DNA from: Allium sativum
Lineage: Eukaryota > Streptophyta > Magnoliopsida > Asparagales > Amaryllidaceae
Direction of reading: 5' to 3'
Length of the DNA stretch: 64,000 nucleotides
NCBI GenBank assembly: GCA_030737875.1
Contig: CM060926.1
Location: forward strand, 160,157,579-160,221,578
The translations under genes and the position numbers were made by a program. The notes beneath the pieces are model-generated. The model had not been told where the DNA came from and did not search any database. It saw only the letters and a list, made by a program, of their open reading frames with translations. Shown one piece after another: positions 26,874-38,175 of the stretch. Each line of letters starts with the position of its first letter. Within the stretch, counting starts at the first letter, position 1.

Positions 26874-26887
26874 GACTTCCCTCCTTA
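26874..26887 (-). promoter_or_regulatory. Polypurine tract of element C
   Basis: Minus strand TAAGGAGGGAAGTC directly before TGTAACAACCCG, preceded by CGAGGACGCAATTTT, the motif shared with families A, B and E. Confidence 0.8.
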
Positions 26888-29050
26888 ATAAAATTGCGTC
26901 CTCGCAATTTCTAGGGAAAAATTTACACTTAACTCTTAATTTAATTGTTCAAAGGAAAGCTAGACAAACACAAAAACGAAATTTCCTCATTTTTCATTCA
27001 AGATGAAGGTCAAGAAGAAAATAATTGCTTGATAGTTCTATAAATTTCTCCGAACATCTATATAGGATAAGCGATTTCTAGAAACTTTCCAAGTGACATC
27101 TCAATATTTGAAGGTACCTCACCTTCGAAAGAGAACATAAAGGCAAAAATACCTCTCAAAATAAATCTAAAAAGAAAGATTCCTCAAAATTCCTTGAAAG
27201 AGGTTGGGATTCCACTCAGCTTCATCTAAAACTCAAGACATCAAAAAGATTAACAACCCAAGTTTTCCATATTCCACAATGGAAAAGCTACTATAATGAA
27301 AGAAAGAACATCAAGAAGGATAAAGAAACTTAAAAGAAGGTGGTTCTTTTGTAAACCACTAACCTCAACGACCGTAGAAATGCAAGTCATTAGATTATTT
27401 CTCTAAGGAAATAGAAGAACAAAGAATCAAGGTATCCAAAAATGGATATAGACTTCAATTTTTTTTTCTTTCAAGAATTCATTACTTAGAAAAACAAAAT
27501 CTCAATCTTTCTTTATTATAAAAATCCTTGATCTTTTAATATGACTTCTCAATTAGAAGTAATTTTTAATTCTTATATTCTCTTACGTTATAAGATTAGT
27601 TCCACATATAATTCTTTTGAGTCTATCCCAAAAATAAAGATCTCACATTTCAAAGTTCCTAACAATACATAAGTCATTCAATTTGATCTTTTAAGATATG
27701 ATATTTTTAAAATCTTATGAAGTCTATTTATCATGTCTGATTGTCTCATCCTATCGTTTAGGAAATTCCTGTCGATAACGTTGATCTGGTGCATTGACCA
27801 AAATTCTAAAACACTCGATCGACTACCTAACATGAAAGAAAATCTTTTTCTATAAAAGAAATTCTTTCTTATAGTTATCAATTCATCTCTTATCTCAAAA
27901 ATTAAAAACACAAAGAGAAATCGTCGAGATATTCTTGAAATACTCAACTCAAAAATTGTTAGAATAACTAGAATGTTCATCATTTGCATTGTATAACTAA
28001 CTACTAGGAGGATCTCTTGAGTATGAGATATAGCACAAACCATGTTATCTCCCGTGACTCATAGTCTATGGAAGGCGGCATAAAGTCAAGCAAGAGTAAC
28101 AACCTAACACCTCTTGCATAACGAAAGAGGCCTATGAATGATAAAATAAGAGCTAAGCATCGACTTCAAAAGAGAAGACATGACCCAAATACGAAGATCA
28201 TTATTCCAAGCGAAGTAATGTTATGAAGCACATCCACATATAAAAATATGAGGGCAACATCTCGAAGGATATCTAAAATGTCTCAAACGAACAATTCAAT
28301 CAATTCTCTCATTTCCCTAGTGGACATTCTCTGTAAAGAATGAACGAAAACAGACTTAGGAGATGGAAACGAGGACAACACATCATTCAGCTGACCGGTG
28401 GGTAATACACTCAAATGAATTCTAACCACAAGGCCATCATGAATGAAATTCGAAATATTTAACATCACTATCCCAACAGATAAGAGTGAGCTCAAGGGTT
28501 GCGGAGTTACAAGAGACATTACTAAAATAAGAATACATATCAAAAGGATAAGGGTATACAAATTTATTATCTTATGGAACGTCGAGTGGGGTTTTAGCAA
28601 TACTCAAGCCACTCATCTCAATATAAAAAAAAATTCTAGAAAGGTCTGGATAGAAAATTTTCATGCTAATACGCATGAAAAGATAAATCATAAAGAATAC
28701 ATCCTTTGATTTCTAAATCAAATCAAATGTTGCGGATTCTCTTAATCGAATTCACAATTCTCAAACATCTCGAGATAAAACGTCAAAGATCATCCCTAGC
28801 TTCTTGGATATGGATGATTGACAAGCTCGGAAGAATAATTCCATCAAATTATCCCTAAGATATGACGACAAACTTAATTTGGAATATTATGTAATAAATA
28901 TATTTCTAGGCATATCCCAAACTATCAACCAAGCGAATCAAAGAAGGACAAGAACCCAAAGATAAGGGATTAGTAATACCCATATTATATTGGGATGTAT
29001 CGTTATATATGTTTTTGTTCTGTGTTTAACGTATTTTGTTCAGAATCCTC

Positions 29051-29062
29051 GCTCTGATACCA
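29051..29062 (-). promoter_or_regulatory. Primer-binding site, tRNA-Met type (element C)
   Basis: Minus strand TGGTATCAGAGC, three bases from the 5' LTR end at 29066. Confidence 0.9.
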
Positions 29063-29065
29063 TGT

Positions 29066-32000
29066 TGTAACGCCCCACCCCGAGACCCACATTAACAAAG
29101 AGAATTACAAAGTAATTCCATCTACTAATGCGGAGAATAGGGCTTGTTGGGGGCGACCAACTATAACCTTGTCTTAACTATCTACTGGACATGTCGACAA
29201 TTGTTGTCGATTTTTTTTTTCAACTTAAGTGGATCGACATATCCAATAAACAATTAAAACAAGCTATAGATGGCTATGGATCTATCAGAACAAAATACCG
29301 CACCTAAATGGATATCCATATCACCACAGAACAGTTGCAAATATACTTACATTTACATATACATTGATACATCTCAATACAATATGAATACTACAATGAA
29401 TTGGTATAAAGATCACTCATTATGCATGAGGCAAACAAAAACAACTCGTTAACATCTCATAAGTAAGCTACCAATCCCAAGAGAAAGACTCGATCTCACA
29501 AAGATGTTCCATGAAATAGCTAAGAGCCAAAAGGGAGACTGATACCTGAAACAAACTCGGTCTGACCCGAGTGAAAACACACGGGTCAGGCTAGCCAAAT
29601 TCATCGGTTAAATAGAGCAATTGGTATTGAGTAGTAAGGAAAAGATATGGTGCCCTTTTACTCGAAGGATATCATTCCATAACAATGATTCACCTCATCA
29701 GAAGGAATAATATATGCTCTAGAGAAAAGTAAGAACTATCTAGGATATATATGCTCATACTCAAGTGATATAATCGATACTTAATAAAATAGATTTCAAC
29801 TAGCAGAATCTTACAAGTATGACTCAATCAAACTCGCTTTTGCCTTATGGAATGTGGATAAATACTTCAAAAGAACTAAATATCTTTCTAGAAGAAAACA
29901 TCAAGACATCTATATATATCAAGAAACAATATTCTTCACACATAATAACAAATGTAATGAATATGCCTCATCTCATCGGCATATTCTCAAGTATCGTCAA
30001 GGGAAATATAAAACTCAATCATAAAAGAAGCATCATACTTATCTATATCTCCTCTCATCGATATGAATATAAATACATCATAAACCCATTGTTAAAACTC
30101 AATATATAAGAATCTCATAACCATTGACACCTCATCTCAACTATATGAATATAATTACACCATAAGTCCATTATTAAAACCCGACATATAAGAATCTTCA
30201 TAACCATTTATACCTCATCTCATCGGTATGAATATAAATACATCATAAATCCATCATTAAAACTCAACATAAAAGAATCTTCATAACCATTTATACCTCA
30301 TCTGACCAGTATAAATCTAAACACACCTTAAATCCATTTGAAATCTCAAACTCATTTTTTTATATATATAGAAAGCATCATAATAGAACTTGCATAGAGT
30401 ACAAAACTTCTATTTTGAAATCATCATGAAACCATCAATTTAATTAAGCCTTCAACTTTCTCAAGGTAGTAATAAACATCATCATGTAGGGGGGAAATCG
30501 AAACATTTAAAACATCATGAGAAACTGCACGTGCATTACATCTTGACTAGTACTATACTTTTCGGTACCATACATCGTGATGACTAGGGACACAAACATC
30601 ATCATCATCATCATGACTATAGCCGAGAACATCGTGATGCCCCTGAGTCACGAAAACCCGAGTAATAAACATCATGGTGATTGGAGTCACAAACATCATG
30701 ATCATCGTGATGGCTATAGTCGTAAACTTCATGATGACTCCAATCGAGTACTCGGTTATAGTACTAGTAATCATCTTGAATGTGTCTCAACCTCTCGGAT
30801 AGGAACCCACAAGGCGTCAACGTATGTCCCATACCATACGTTTGCACCTAATGGTTTACTAGCCGTCAGTCGTTGCCACATTAGAAAACATTATAAACAT
30901 CATCAAATATACACTGCCTTATCGCATCGGCGAGCGTAAATATACCAAACTCGTCTCATATCTCTCTTTCCGACGAGTACTAAGTGTCAATTTAATCTGG
31001 TCTCATCTCATCGACAAGTAAAAATCCATCATAAACACCAAAACATCATAAATTCATAATCATCATAAATTCATAAACATCATGAATTTATCATAGAATA
31101 GCTTGCCTCATCTCATTGGCAAGTTTACATTGCATCGTAGTTGGTTCATTATCGAGCATACTCCAATTAAGTAGCTCTAGAACCAATGGCCATGGCCAAA
31201 ATTCAGCATCATCTCAACATCGCATCAAAAGGGTTTCGATCATACAAGTCCGATATTAAGCGATAAAGTAAAAACACATGTCCCATACCACGTATTTTTA
31301 CTAAATCATTTAATTCTCATTCTTATGTGCCGAAATTCATGAAAATGAGCTTTTAGCACATGGACAACAACATACTAAAATTTTATAATATTTCGATGTA
31401 AAACGAAGAAGATACACATTTACAAAAATTGCTCTTTTCAGACACAAATGAATTATGCTAAAAATCTATTTTTAGCCAATTTTGAAGATATGTTTAGCAT
31501 ATCAAAACAACCCAGAAATTAATTAAATTTTGTAATACTAAACTTTTTTATATGTACAAAATCATACTAAAATTTGACAGCATTTCGGTGTGAAACGAAA
31601 AAGATACACATCTTCAAAGTTGACACTTTTTGGGCACAAATGAATTATGCCAAAAAAATCTAGTTTTTAGCTAACTTTGGACATATGTTTAGCATATCAA
31701 AACAACTCCGAAATTAATGAAACTTTGCTCCAACAAATTTTAGCATATGGACCATAACATATTAAAAATTGGGATCAATTCGTTGCAAACTAAAAAAGTT
31801 ATGATTTTTCGAACATAGCACTTTTTAGCAAATAAAACAGAAAATAATTTTGGCTGATTTCAAGCAACGATTTGCAATATCAAAATAATCCAAAATTCAA
31901 TGAAAATTTGCAGGAATATAATACAGCCCAAATAGTACAATATGTCAAAAATTGGGCGTAATTTATTGCAAATCAAAGAAATTGCGGTGGCTCAAAGTTG

Positions 32001-33345
32001 AGCCTTCGCTGTGTTTGCACAGCATAAACAACAAGATGATAAAACTACATATTTCTTTACATATTAACAAAACAAAGCACAAAACCATTAATGATATTAG
32101 AAGCGTGAGTTAAACTCACCTTAATTGCCAGCAAGAACTACCAAGAATTTGACAACAATTGAAGCTTTCATCCTACCAAAACCTTGAAGAAACAAGGGAA
32201 AAGACATGCAAGCCAATTCAATCAAACAGGTCAGATTTTCATCTCTAGTACAGGGAGAAATTAATATAGCAAGCCTGCATATTTTCGAACGAAATTTTAA
32301 ATGAAGGTGGGGATATGAATTGAGAGAAACATATCCAAATTTCAGAATTTTATGATTTTTCTACAATTATTTATGAATTTCCTACTAACCTGCGTTTTCA
32401 GCCCAGATTTAACCCGAAAATTACTTGAAGAAAGATGATGTTTGACACCTCAAACCTAAACCAATTGCCACGAAAATTGGAGAGAAGGTGCTGGAATGTG
32501 TTAGAAATAACATATCTGAATTTGAGAATTTTTGGGATTTTATTTGATTTATTAGGATTTTTACAATAGCTAGGGTTTTGGCCATTGTTTTGCCCATTTG
32601 GAGTTTTTTTTCTCTAAAATGTTTTCTCGAAGAAGAATGAACGTACCACTTAACTCAGAAGCTTATAGTGATGGGTTAATGGATCTTAACATACCCAAAT
32701 AGCCCATTTCCCACACTTAACCAATTTTAGTTATTATATGAGTATGTTCACTCATTTGTACATAATTCATTCATTTCAACTCCTTTTTGAATGAAATAAA
32801 TTGCATTATATTATTTTAGCAAAACGAACACGTTAACAACAACAAAATTTTATTTTCCACAAAAAAAAAATTAAATTAAATTCTAAATCCTTTATTTAAA
32901 CAAGATTTGACAATATTGTCATTTAGGGCCCAAAAATCACTAATGTGACATATTTTCATCATATATGAATTATTTTTCACTTTTAAAACTTACACAAAAG
33001 TGTTTTAACACTTTAAAAAAAATAAAACATCAATTTCACATAAAATTACATCTTTAAAATTCATTCACTTCTCATTTGTCCTTCTATTTTGCAACCAAAG
33101 ACCATTATTCGAAAATAATTCCAATGTTAACAATTTGACTCAAATTAATTATCATCTTTGTTTACTCCCATTCCAAATCACCAATAAAGTATTTAAAACT
33201 TTATTTCTTCAAAATTTCTTAGATTTATTAGTTATTCCCCAAATGAATATTTTAAAATCCCAATTTATTACCAATTAATATATCAAATTATAATCTTCGT
33301 TGTAATTTAATATAATAGGTAATCACCAGAAATCGGGTTGTTACA
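29066..33345 (-). mobile_element. Element C 5' LTR (4280 bp)
   Basis: Partner of 22611-26873, with the same order of repeats. The small length difference comes from short indels, such as an extra CATAAATTCATAAT-type unit near 31060. It supplies the promoter on the minus strand; I see no clear TATA box. Beyond these repeats no gene is seen. Confidence 0.9.
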
Positions 33346-33350
33346 ATACC
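33346..33350. repeat. Target-site duplication of element C, right copy
   Basis: ATACC after TTACA; matches 22606-22610, and B LTR homology resumes directly afterwards. Confidence 0.9.
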
Positions 33351-35301
33351 TTTGGTGGCAGAGGAATTCGTTTCTCTTAGCTGTATACCCATTGTATTTT
33401 TGGGGAAATCAATTTGTGATTTGGTGGGTATGACGACGTGACATTCAAAGTGAATAAATGAGTGATCTGTCAAAGATAAGCGTGGCCTCTAGCCTCACAA
33501 TCGGGCAGGCAGCATGGCTAAGTAGTTGGCTGCCAAGTAGGGTGTATTATCACCTATCTAGAGATATTCATTTCATTCTATAATCTGTTGTCAATGCTGT
33601 CCCATTCGGGAAACGGTTGTTGATCCCAATCGTTGGTGATATACATTCGATACACTCAAGAGAAATGAGTGGTCAGTCATGTGTGGCCGTGTTTGTTCTT
33701 ATTGAACCCAGTGTATTCCTCTCTAGAGGTGCACTATTGGAAAGTGGTTCCATACCTTGTCATAGTTGGAAATCCATTACCCAATAAGTGCTCGCTGTTT
33801 TGATTGTATATTGTATATGTGGAACGTGAGATGAAAGCGTTCTGCAAGATGATTATTATATTGTGGTTGATAGACATTATTATAATATCAAAAGAGTTTG
33901 ATATAAAGGTCATTGTTTCTTTCAAAATGATTTGAAAGTTAAATCAAATTGATTTGGGTTCTCATAAGGGAAAAACCCATTCCGTTATATGGCATGGTCT
34001 TATGAGATATCGTTATTTTCCCAAACTCTTTTAAATTGTTTACTCATACCAGTCCCATGACTGAACCAGAGTTTGTTTTGTTTTCCCTAAACTCTTGGGT
34101 GCCCAATTTTGTACGGGCAGTCAAGTAGTCATACTTTTACAGATATACTTGGAAAGCTAGAGCATGAGGTTTCAACAGCGTATATATAGCTATTGTTTAT
34201 TTCCGCTGTGTTATAAGTGTTGTACTTTGATAATGATATGTATATTCAAGTACAATCTTTTATTTCAAAGTTATGATATATTTTATCTATTCCGCTGTGA
34301 GATTCATGCTACTCTGATGTTGTGTATTCTTCTTCTTCTACTCTAAGTTTCTATCTTATCTATTCTCACCCTCTAATTTCTTTCATGGACTATCCGATGT
34401 TTTTGATGCTTGAATAGTCGACATAGTGTTGTATGTCGATATTCAGGATCGCAAATTCCTCGAGTCGTTACAGTTATCAAGTCACCATCGTAATGAAGGT
34501 AAACAAGTAGTAAACTCATAAAATAGCTAGTTCCAAAGAAAACCTAAATACCAATAAAAGCCACAATGCAATCCCAAAGGTACCAACGTTACCAAACATC
34601 CTCAGACCCAGAAAACAAAAAAACCTGACAAAGGACCAAAATGTGTGAATCACAACGTGCCAAAAAAGTGAGGCAGTGACAACTAAAATAGGAATGGAAC
34701 TTAAAGACCACACCATTGCAACAATTGCAAGAAACCCATCTCAAGGGAGAAACATAGAGTATCCCAAAATAAAATAATCCTATGACACATCGGTTGCCTT
34801 GCCAAGAACACGCTACATCCGATAGCCTAAACCACTGCTAATTTAAGGTATAATGTTAAACAACAATAAAATAAGCAAGTATTAAATATAAATAAATTTA
34901 AAACTAAAACCTTAAGCTAAGATAATATAGAAAACTACAGCTACCTTAATCTACTATTCCATGCAAATTCCGTCTGACTTTTCTTGCTGCATACTCTGTA
35001 TTAACAATTCTACACAGAAATGAAACTAAGATGTGGGTACTATTAAAATTAATAATAGTAACAAAGGGAAAATATAGCTAGCCCTAGTCACTGACAAATT
35101 TTGTCAATGCGCCTTACCTTCTACTGTATGGCAAGCTGTATTTGAAAGTTTACTGCATTGAAAAGAAATAGACATACCGCTACCCTATCCTATAAAAATA
35201 CACACAGCTACATCAAATTAAAGAGCATTTTTCTATTTTGGCCCGCTTTAATTTTTTTATAGCCCAATTTTTTGAGAAACTACAAATTTAGCATCCTTTT
35301 G

Positions 35302-35323
35302 GCCAACTCAGCGCTGAGTTGGC
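35302..35323. repeat. Perfect 22-bp palindrome upstream of the PMD gene
   Basis: Arms GCCAACTCAGC and GCTGAGTTGGC with no loop; extended by one G before the left arm without a partner. Confidence 0.85.
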
Positions 35324-35342
35324 AAGAAAAGAGTTTTTCTAC

Positions 35343-35365
35343 GGGCGCAATCAATGATTACGCCC
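35343..35365. repeat. GGGCGCAAT/ATTACGCCC palindrome upstream of the PMD gene
   Basis: A 23-base imperfect palindrome starting GGGCGCAATCA and ending ATGATTACGCCC. It closely resembles the repeated GGGCGCAATAATTGATTGCG core of the minisatellite at 49980-50462 on the other side of the gene region. Confidence 0.75.
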
Positions 35366-35507
35366 CCGAAAGGTTTCTTTTTTTTAGAAAACCCAATGGC
35401 CTCCTTGTGACTGTTAAAACATCCATCAAAATCCAAAAAACCCTAAACCCCAAAACCGAAATAAAAACCCTAATTATCTTCCAATAATTTCAGCTTCTAC
35501 ATTAAAC

Positions 35508-37856
35508 ATGGCAAGTTCTTCAATACAGGAGCAAGCAATTGGTAATTATCTCTATTATTTTTGTGTGTTTATCTCAGAATTTAGGTTTAGTGTTTTCTTG
35601 ATTTTTCTTGTAATTTTGTACACCAAATGGTTTACAGATGTATATAGTTGATGTGTTGGTCATATATATGCAAAATAGTTGATTTCATGATAGTTTTGTT
35701 GAGATTGGAAAATGTGGTCATATGATTTGTATGGCCATTTCTTGTGGTTTGAAAAGTCATGTTATGTTTGTTGTGGAGAATTGAAGATTGGTAATCGACT
35801 TCATTATGTTGAATTTGCGTAGAATTGAAAATTGGTAGGTCTGTATTTGTTTAGGTGAAACCTAGTACTAAATTTGTTAGCACTGAAATATTTCAGAGTA
35901 TGCGGAGATGGCGCCCGGACCTATAGATGGTAGCATCTTATATATACAGGCACAACATTTTTCAAACAAACCGGAGTTGATGGCAGTAACCAAAACTCAC
36001 CATTCAATACTAGTTAGAATATAGAGCTCAAGAATATTTGTGCGTGTTAACTAATCAAAAATTCACTGTTGTTATTGTGTGCCAGCTCAAAACTGCAGTT
36101 AAAACCATCGAGCAATGATCGTCCTTAAAGTTGGTCACTTCAAAACTTGCCGGTGTGTTAGAGCTACTTGATCGAGCAATTTTTCTCTAGATACATAGCC
36201 TTGTATCCATACAAATCGACCACCATCATATAGCAACTTTAGTAGACCGATGGACACCGAGACATCGTCATTTCACCTTAGATACGGTGAAATGACGATT
36301 ACATTGGTGGACGTGGAGATTTTGCTTCGCTTACCCATCGATGGTCGTCCAATCACCACTCCGGAATTCGATGAATATGCAGAAATGTGCGAGAGTTTGC
36401 TAGGACTATCTCCTCTAGGAGTCGAGTGGCACGGGCCCGAGATGATTAATATGTCGTGGTTTAGGAAGCAATTATCCGAAGACATTCCTGAGGATGCTTC
36501 TCAAGAAAAAATGGAGCAGCGTGCGCGAGCCATTATCCTTCACATTATCACTTCCCGTTTGGTTTGCAACCATTCGAAATCTCGTGTTTGGCTTAGATGG
36601 TTACATTACTTGGAGGACTTTGATTTATGCCATGAGTATGCTTGGGGTAGCGCCGTTCTTGGCTTCACATATGCGGAGCTAACACGGATGGCTTTGGGGC
36701 GGCTCGATTCAATTGGAGGTTGCCTTACATTAGTGTAGGTTTTCCTTTTTTAGTTTTCTTTTTTGAGAGATATTTCCTTACTCGGTGTGTCCAATGTTTT
36801 ATAATAATTCTACTTGTCTACAGACGTGGTCTTGGGCGCATCTCCCCGTTAGGAGAGTAACTACGAAGAAAACGCAAATTGATATTTCATTGCCTTTTGC
36901 TTTGAGCTAATATTACTAAAAGTATATCTTGAACATAGGGTTTATTAAAATTCCGGTAGAAAGTCTGTAATTTAATGTTTTCAATAGGTGGGTTGGGCCG
37001 AAGAGCTCGTTGTTCACGCCCAGACACAATGTTTCGTTCTATCGTAATGAGTTAGATGTACTCGATTACGATGCTATTTCATGGACCCCTACACCAAGGC
37101 ACTTGCTAATCTACCGGCATTGTGCGTTGCTGCAGTCCAGCTTTGGCAAGCATGTGTTCCGCACATTTGCTTTAATGACGTTGCGTATCACCTACCGGAT
37201 AGAGTGATGAAACAGTTTGGCCTTCTCCAACATATTACCGAGAATTCACCACACTACTTGATTAATGCCCAGGACAACGCGACCTATCAAGAAGCAGTCA
37301 ATACATGGAACAATCGCTTCGACTTTGTCCAAGAGCAAAGTGCGGCACCGGTATCCGACTTGGCGTACTACACATGATATTGGAACATCATGTGGCGGTA
37401 TATTATTCTTTCCATAGATCCACCTTTAGATGTTCCTTAAGGCGATGAACCTTACATCCCAAGAGCATCGCTTGAGCGTGGTCTTGTTTGTACATTTTTT
37501 TCACAAGGTATTTTAACACAAACGATATTTTAAAATACGTGCTTACAATATGTGTATTGCAAACCGATGCTATTTACCATACAGCCGTGTTGGTTGAGGA
37601 GTTATCGGCGGAGGTGCTGGAGACATCAAAGGTCAAGTGCATGAGCATTACCCACATTCTTCATTCGATTTTGTGGAAGTACATGCTTGCACGACCACCA
37701 CCGCCTCCAGTTGTTCCTGTTCGTAAGTCCGCATGAAAAGACAAGGGGAAAAGAGCAGCGTCATCTTCTCAGCCGGCCCAAACTGAGTTCGTGCCCGGTC
37801 CATCGCAGCCAGGCACGTCGCGGGGGCAACTCAAAGGACTCCCAGGGAGAAAGTAA
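35508..37856 (+). pseudogene. Plant mobile domain (PMD, MAIN-like/PP7-long-form type) gene, decayed
   Basis: PMD proteins are nuclear plant proteins related to MAIN/MAIL and to domains carried by transposons; some act in silencing and genome stability. A short first exon (35508-35541, MASSSIQEQAI) splices at GT and AG to 35897, giving EYAEMAPGPIDGSILYIQ, typical of the family start. The core at 36250-36738 has the GEMTITLVDVEILLRLPIDG and RVWLRWLHYLEDFD motifs. An intron (about 36735-36822) leads to TWSWAHLP; a later exon from about 36990 encodes RWVGPK, LPDRVMKQFGL and a basic tail to 37856. Breaks: stop 36188-36190, a one-base frameshift near 36254-36259, another in a C run near 37085-37090, and stops at 37375-37377, 37438-37440 and 37734-37736. 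Most stops fit C-to-T or G-to-A change. It is not functional as read; the exon joints are inferred. Confidence 0.85.
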
Positions 37857-38170
37857 AAGTTGTGGCGGATCATAAGAAAATGAAACGTTAGATGTTGAAG
37901 TTGGATTTGTTTTAAGTTGGCATTTAGACTTGTTTTGTCTTTATTTGAGTGAAATGGAAAGTAGTAGTGAAAGTAGTATTGAAAATGTACTTTTGTTAAG
38001 TTGATGGTCGATGTGGATGAGTTGTTGGAACGATTGCTTTGATGTACTCTTGAAAAAGTAGTAGTAGTGTAAACGTACTTTTGAAAGTAGTAGTGAAAAT
38101 GTTCTAAACTGGCATTTGGAGTTGTTTTTATTAGATGGTTTAATTTGTATGTTTATAGTTTGAAACGTTG
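37857..38170. other. 3' flank of the PMD pseudogene
   Basis: AT-rich, with short direct repeats of AAAGTAGTAGTGAAA-like units (about 37955-38095). It may be the original 3' UTR. No gene seen. Confidence 0.5.
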
Positions 38171-38175
38171 AAGAT
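38171..38175. repeat. Target-site duplication of element D, left copy
   Basis: AAGAT, identical to 49922-49926. Confidence 0.9.

Larger units (their letters stand above)
26874..29065 (-). mobile_element. Element C internal region (2.19 kb), no intact genes
   Basis: On the minus strand it runs from the primer site at 29062 to the polypurine tract beside the LTR at 26873. The minus strand has two mid-sized frames: 28283-28600 (105 codons) and 27678-28043 (121 codons). The first ends with RMSTREMRELIE, faintly like the stretch just before the reverse transcriptase core of Ty3/gypsy pol, followed by stops. This may be a decayed pol fragment or chance. No catalytic motif is visible. Confidence 0.75.
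22611..33345 (-). mobile_element. Element C: complete giant-LTR non-autonomous retrotransposon
   Basis: A 10,735-base insertion in the B 3' LTR, bounded by 5-base duplications (ATACC) and by TGTAAC and GTTACA ends. It has two LTRs of about 4.27 kb and a 2.19-kb internal region. Primer site and polypurine tract place it on the minus strand. About 8 substitutions in the first 800 LTR bases suggest roughly 1% divergence, so it is recent and younger than the host B element. No gag or pol frame was found. Confidence 0.95.
17884..34472 (+). mobile_element. Family B 3' LTR, split by element C (about 5.85 kb net)
   Basis: It starts TGTAATGTCCTG immediately after the polypurine tract and ends TCGTTACA at 34472. 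Element C occupies 22611-33345. Removing it and one copy of ATACC leaves about 5849 bases. The distal part (33351-34472) matches both the 5' LTR remnant at 15682 and the end of LTR A. The central part carries minisatellites (20346-21800) absent from A, which may be how B diverged. The 5 bases after the LTR, GTTAT, are the predicted target duplication; its partner would lie left of the window. Confidence 0.85.
34473..35507. other. Unique spacer with putative PMD gene promoter
   Basis: Non-LTR sequence between the B element and the PMD gene start. 34473 to about 35180 holds nothing I recognise. TATAAAAATA at 35191-35200 is a plausible TATA box. Two teloboxes (AAACCCTAA at 35439-35447 and 35465-35473) lie in the presumed 5' leader; this motif is common upstream of plant growth-related genes. 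Two palindromes (35302-35323 and 35343-35365) lie between. Confidence 0.5.

Noticed and set aside
34516..34716. 66-codon hydrophobic minus-strand frame
   Set aside because: No homology recognised and no neighbouring exon-like sequence; leucine- and phenylalanine-rich frames are common by chance opposite A-rich DNA.
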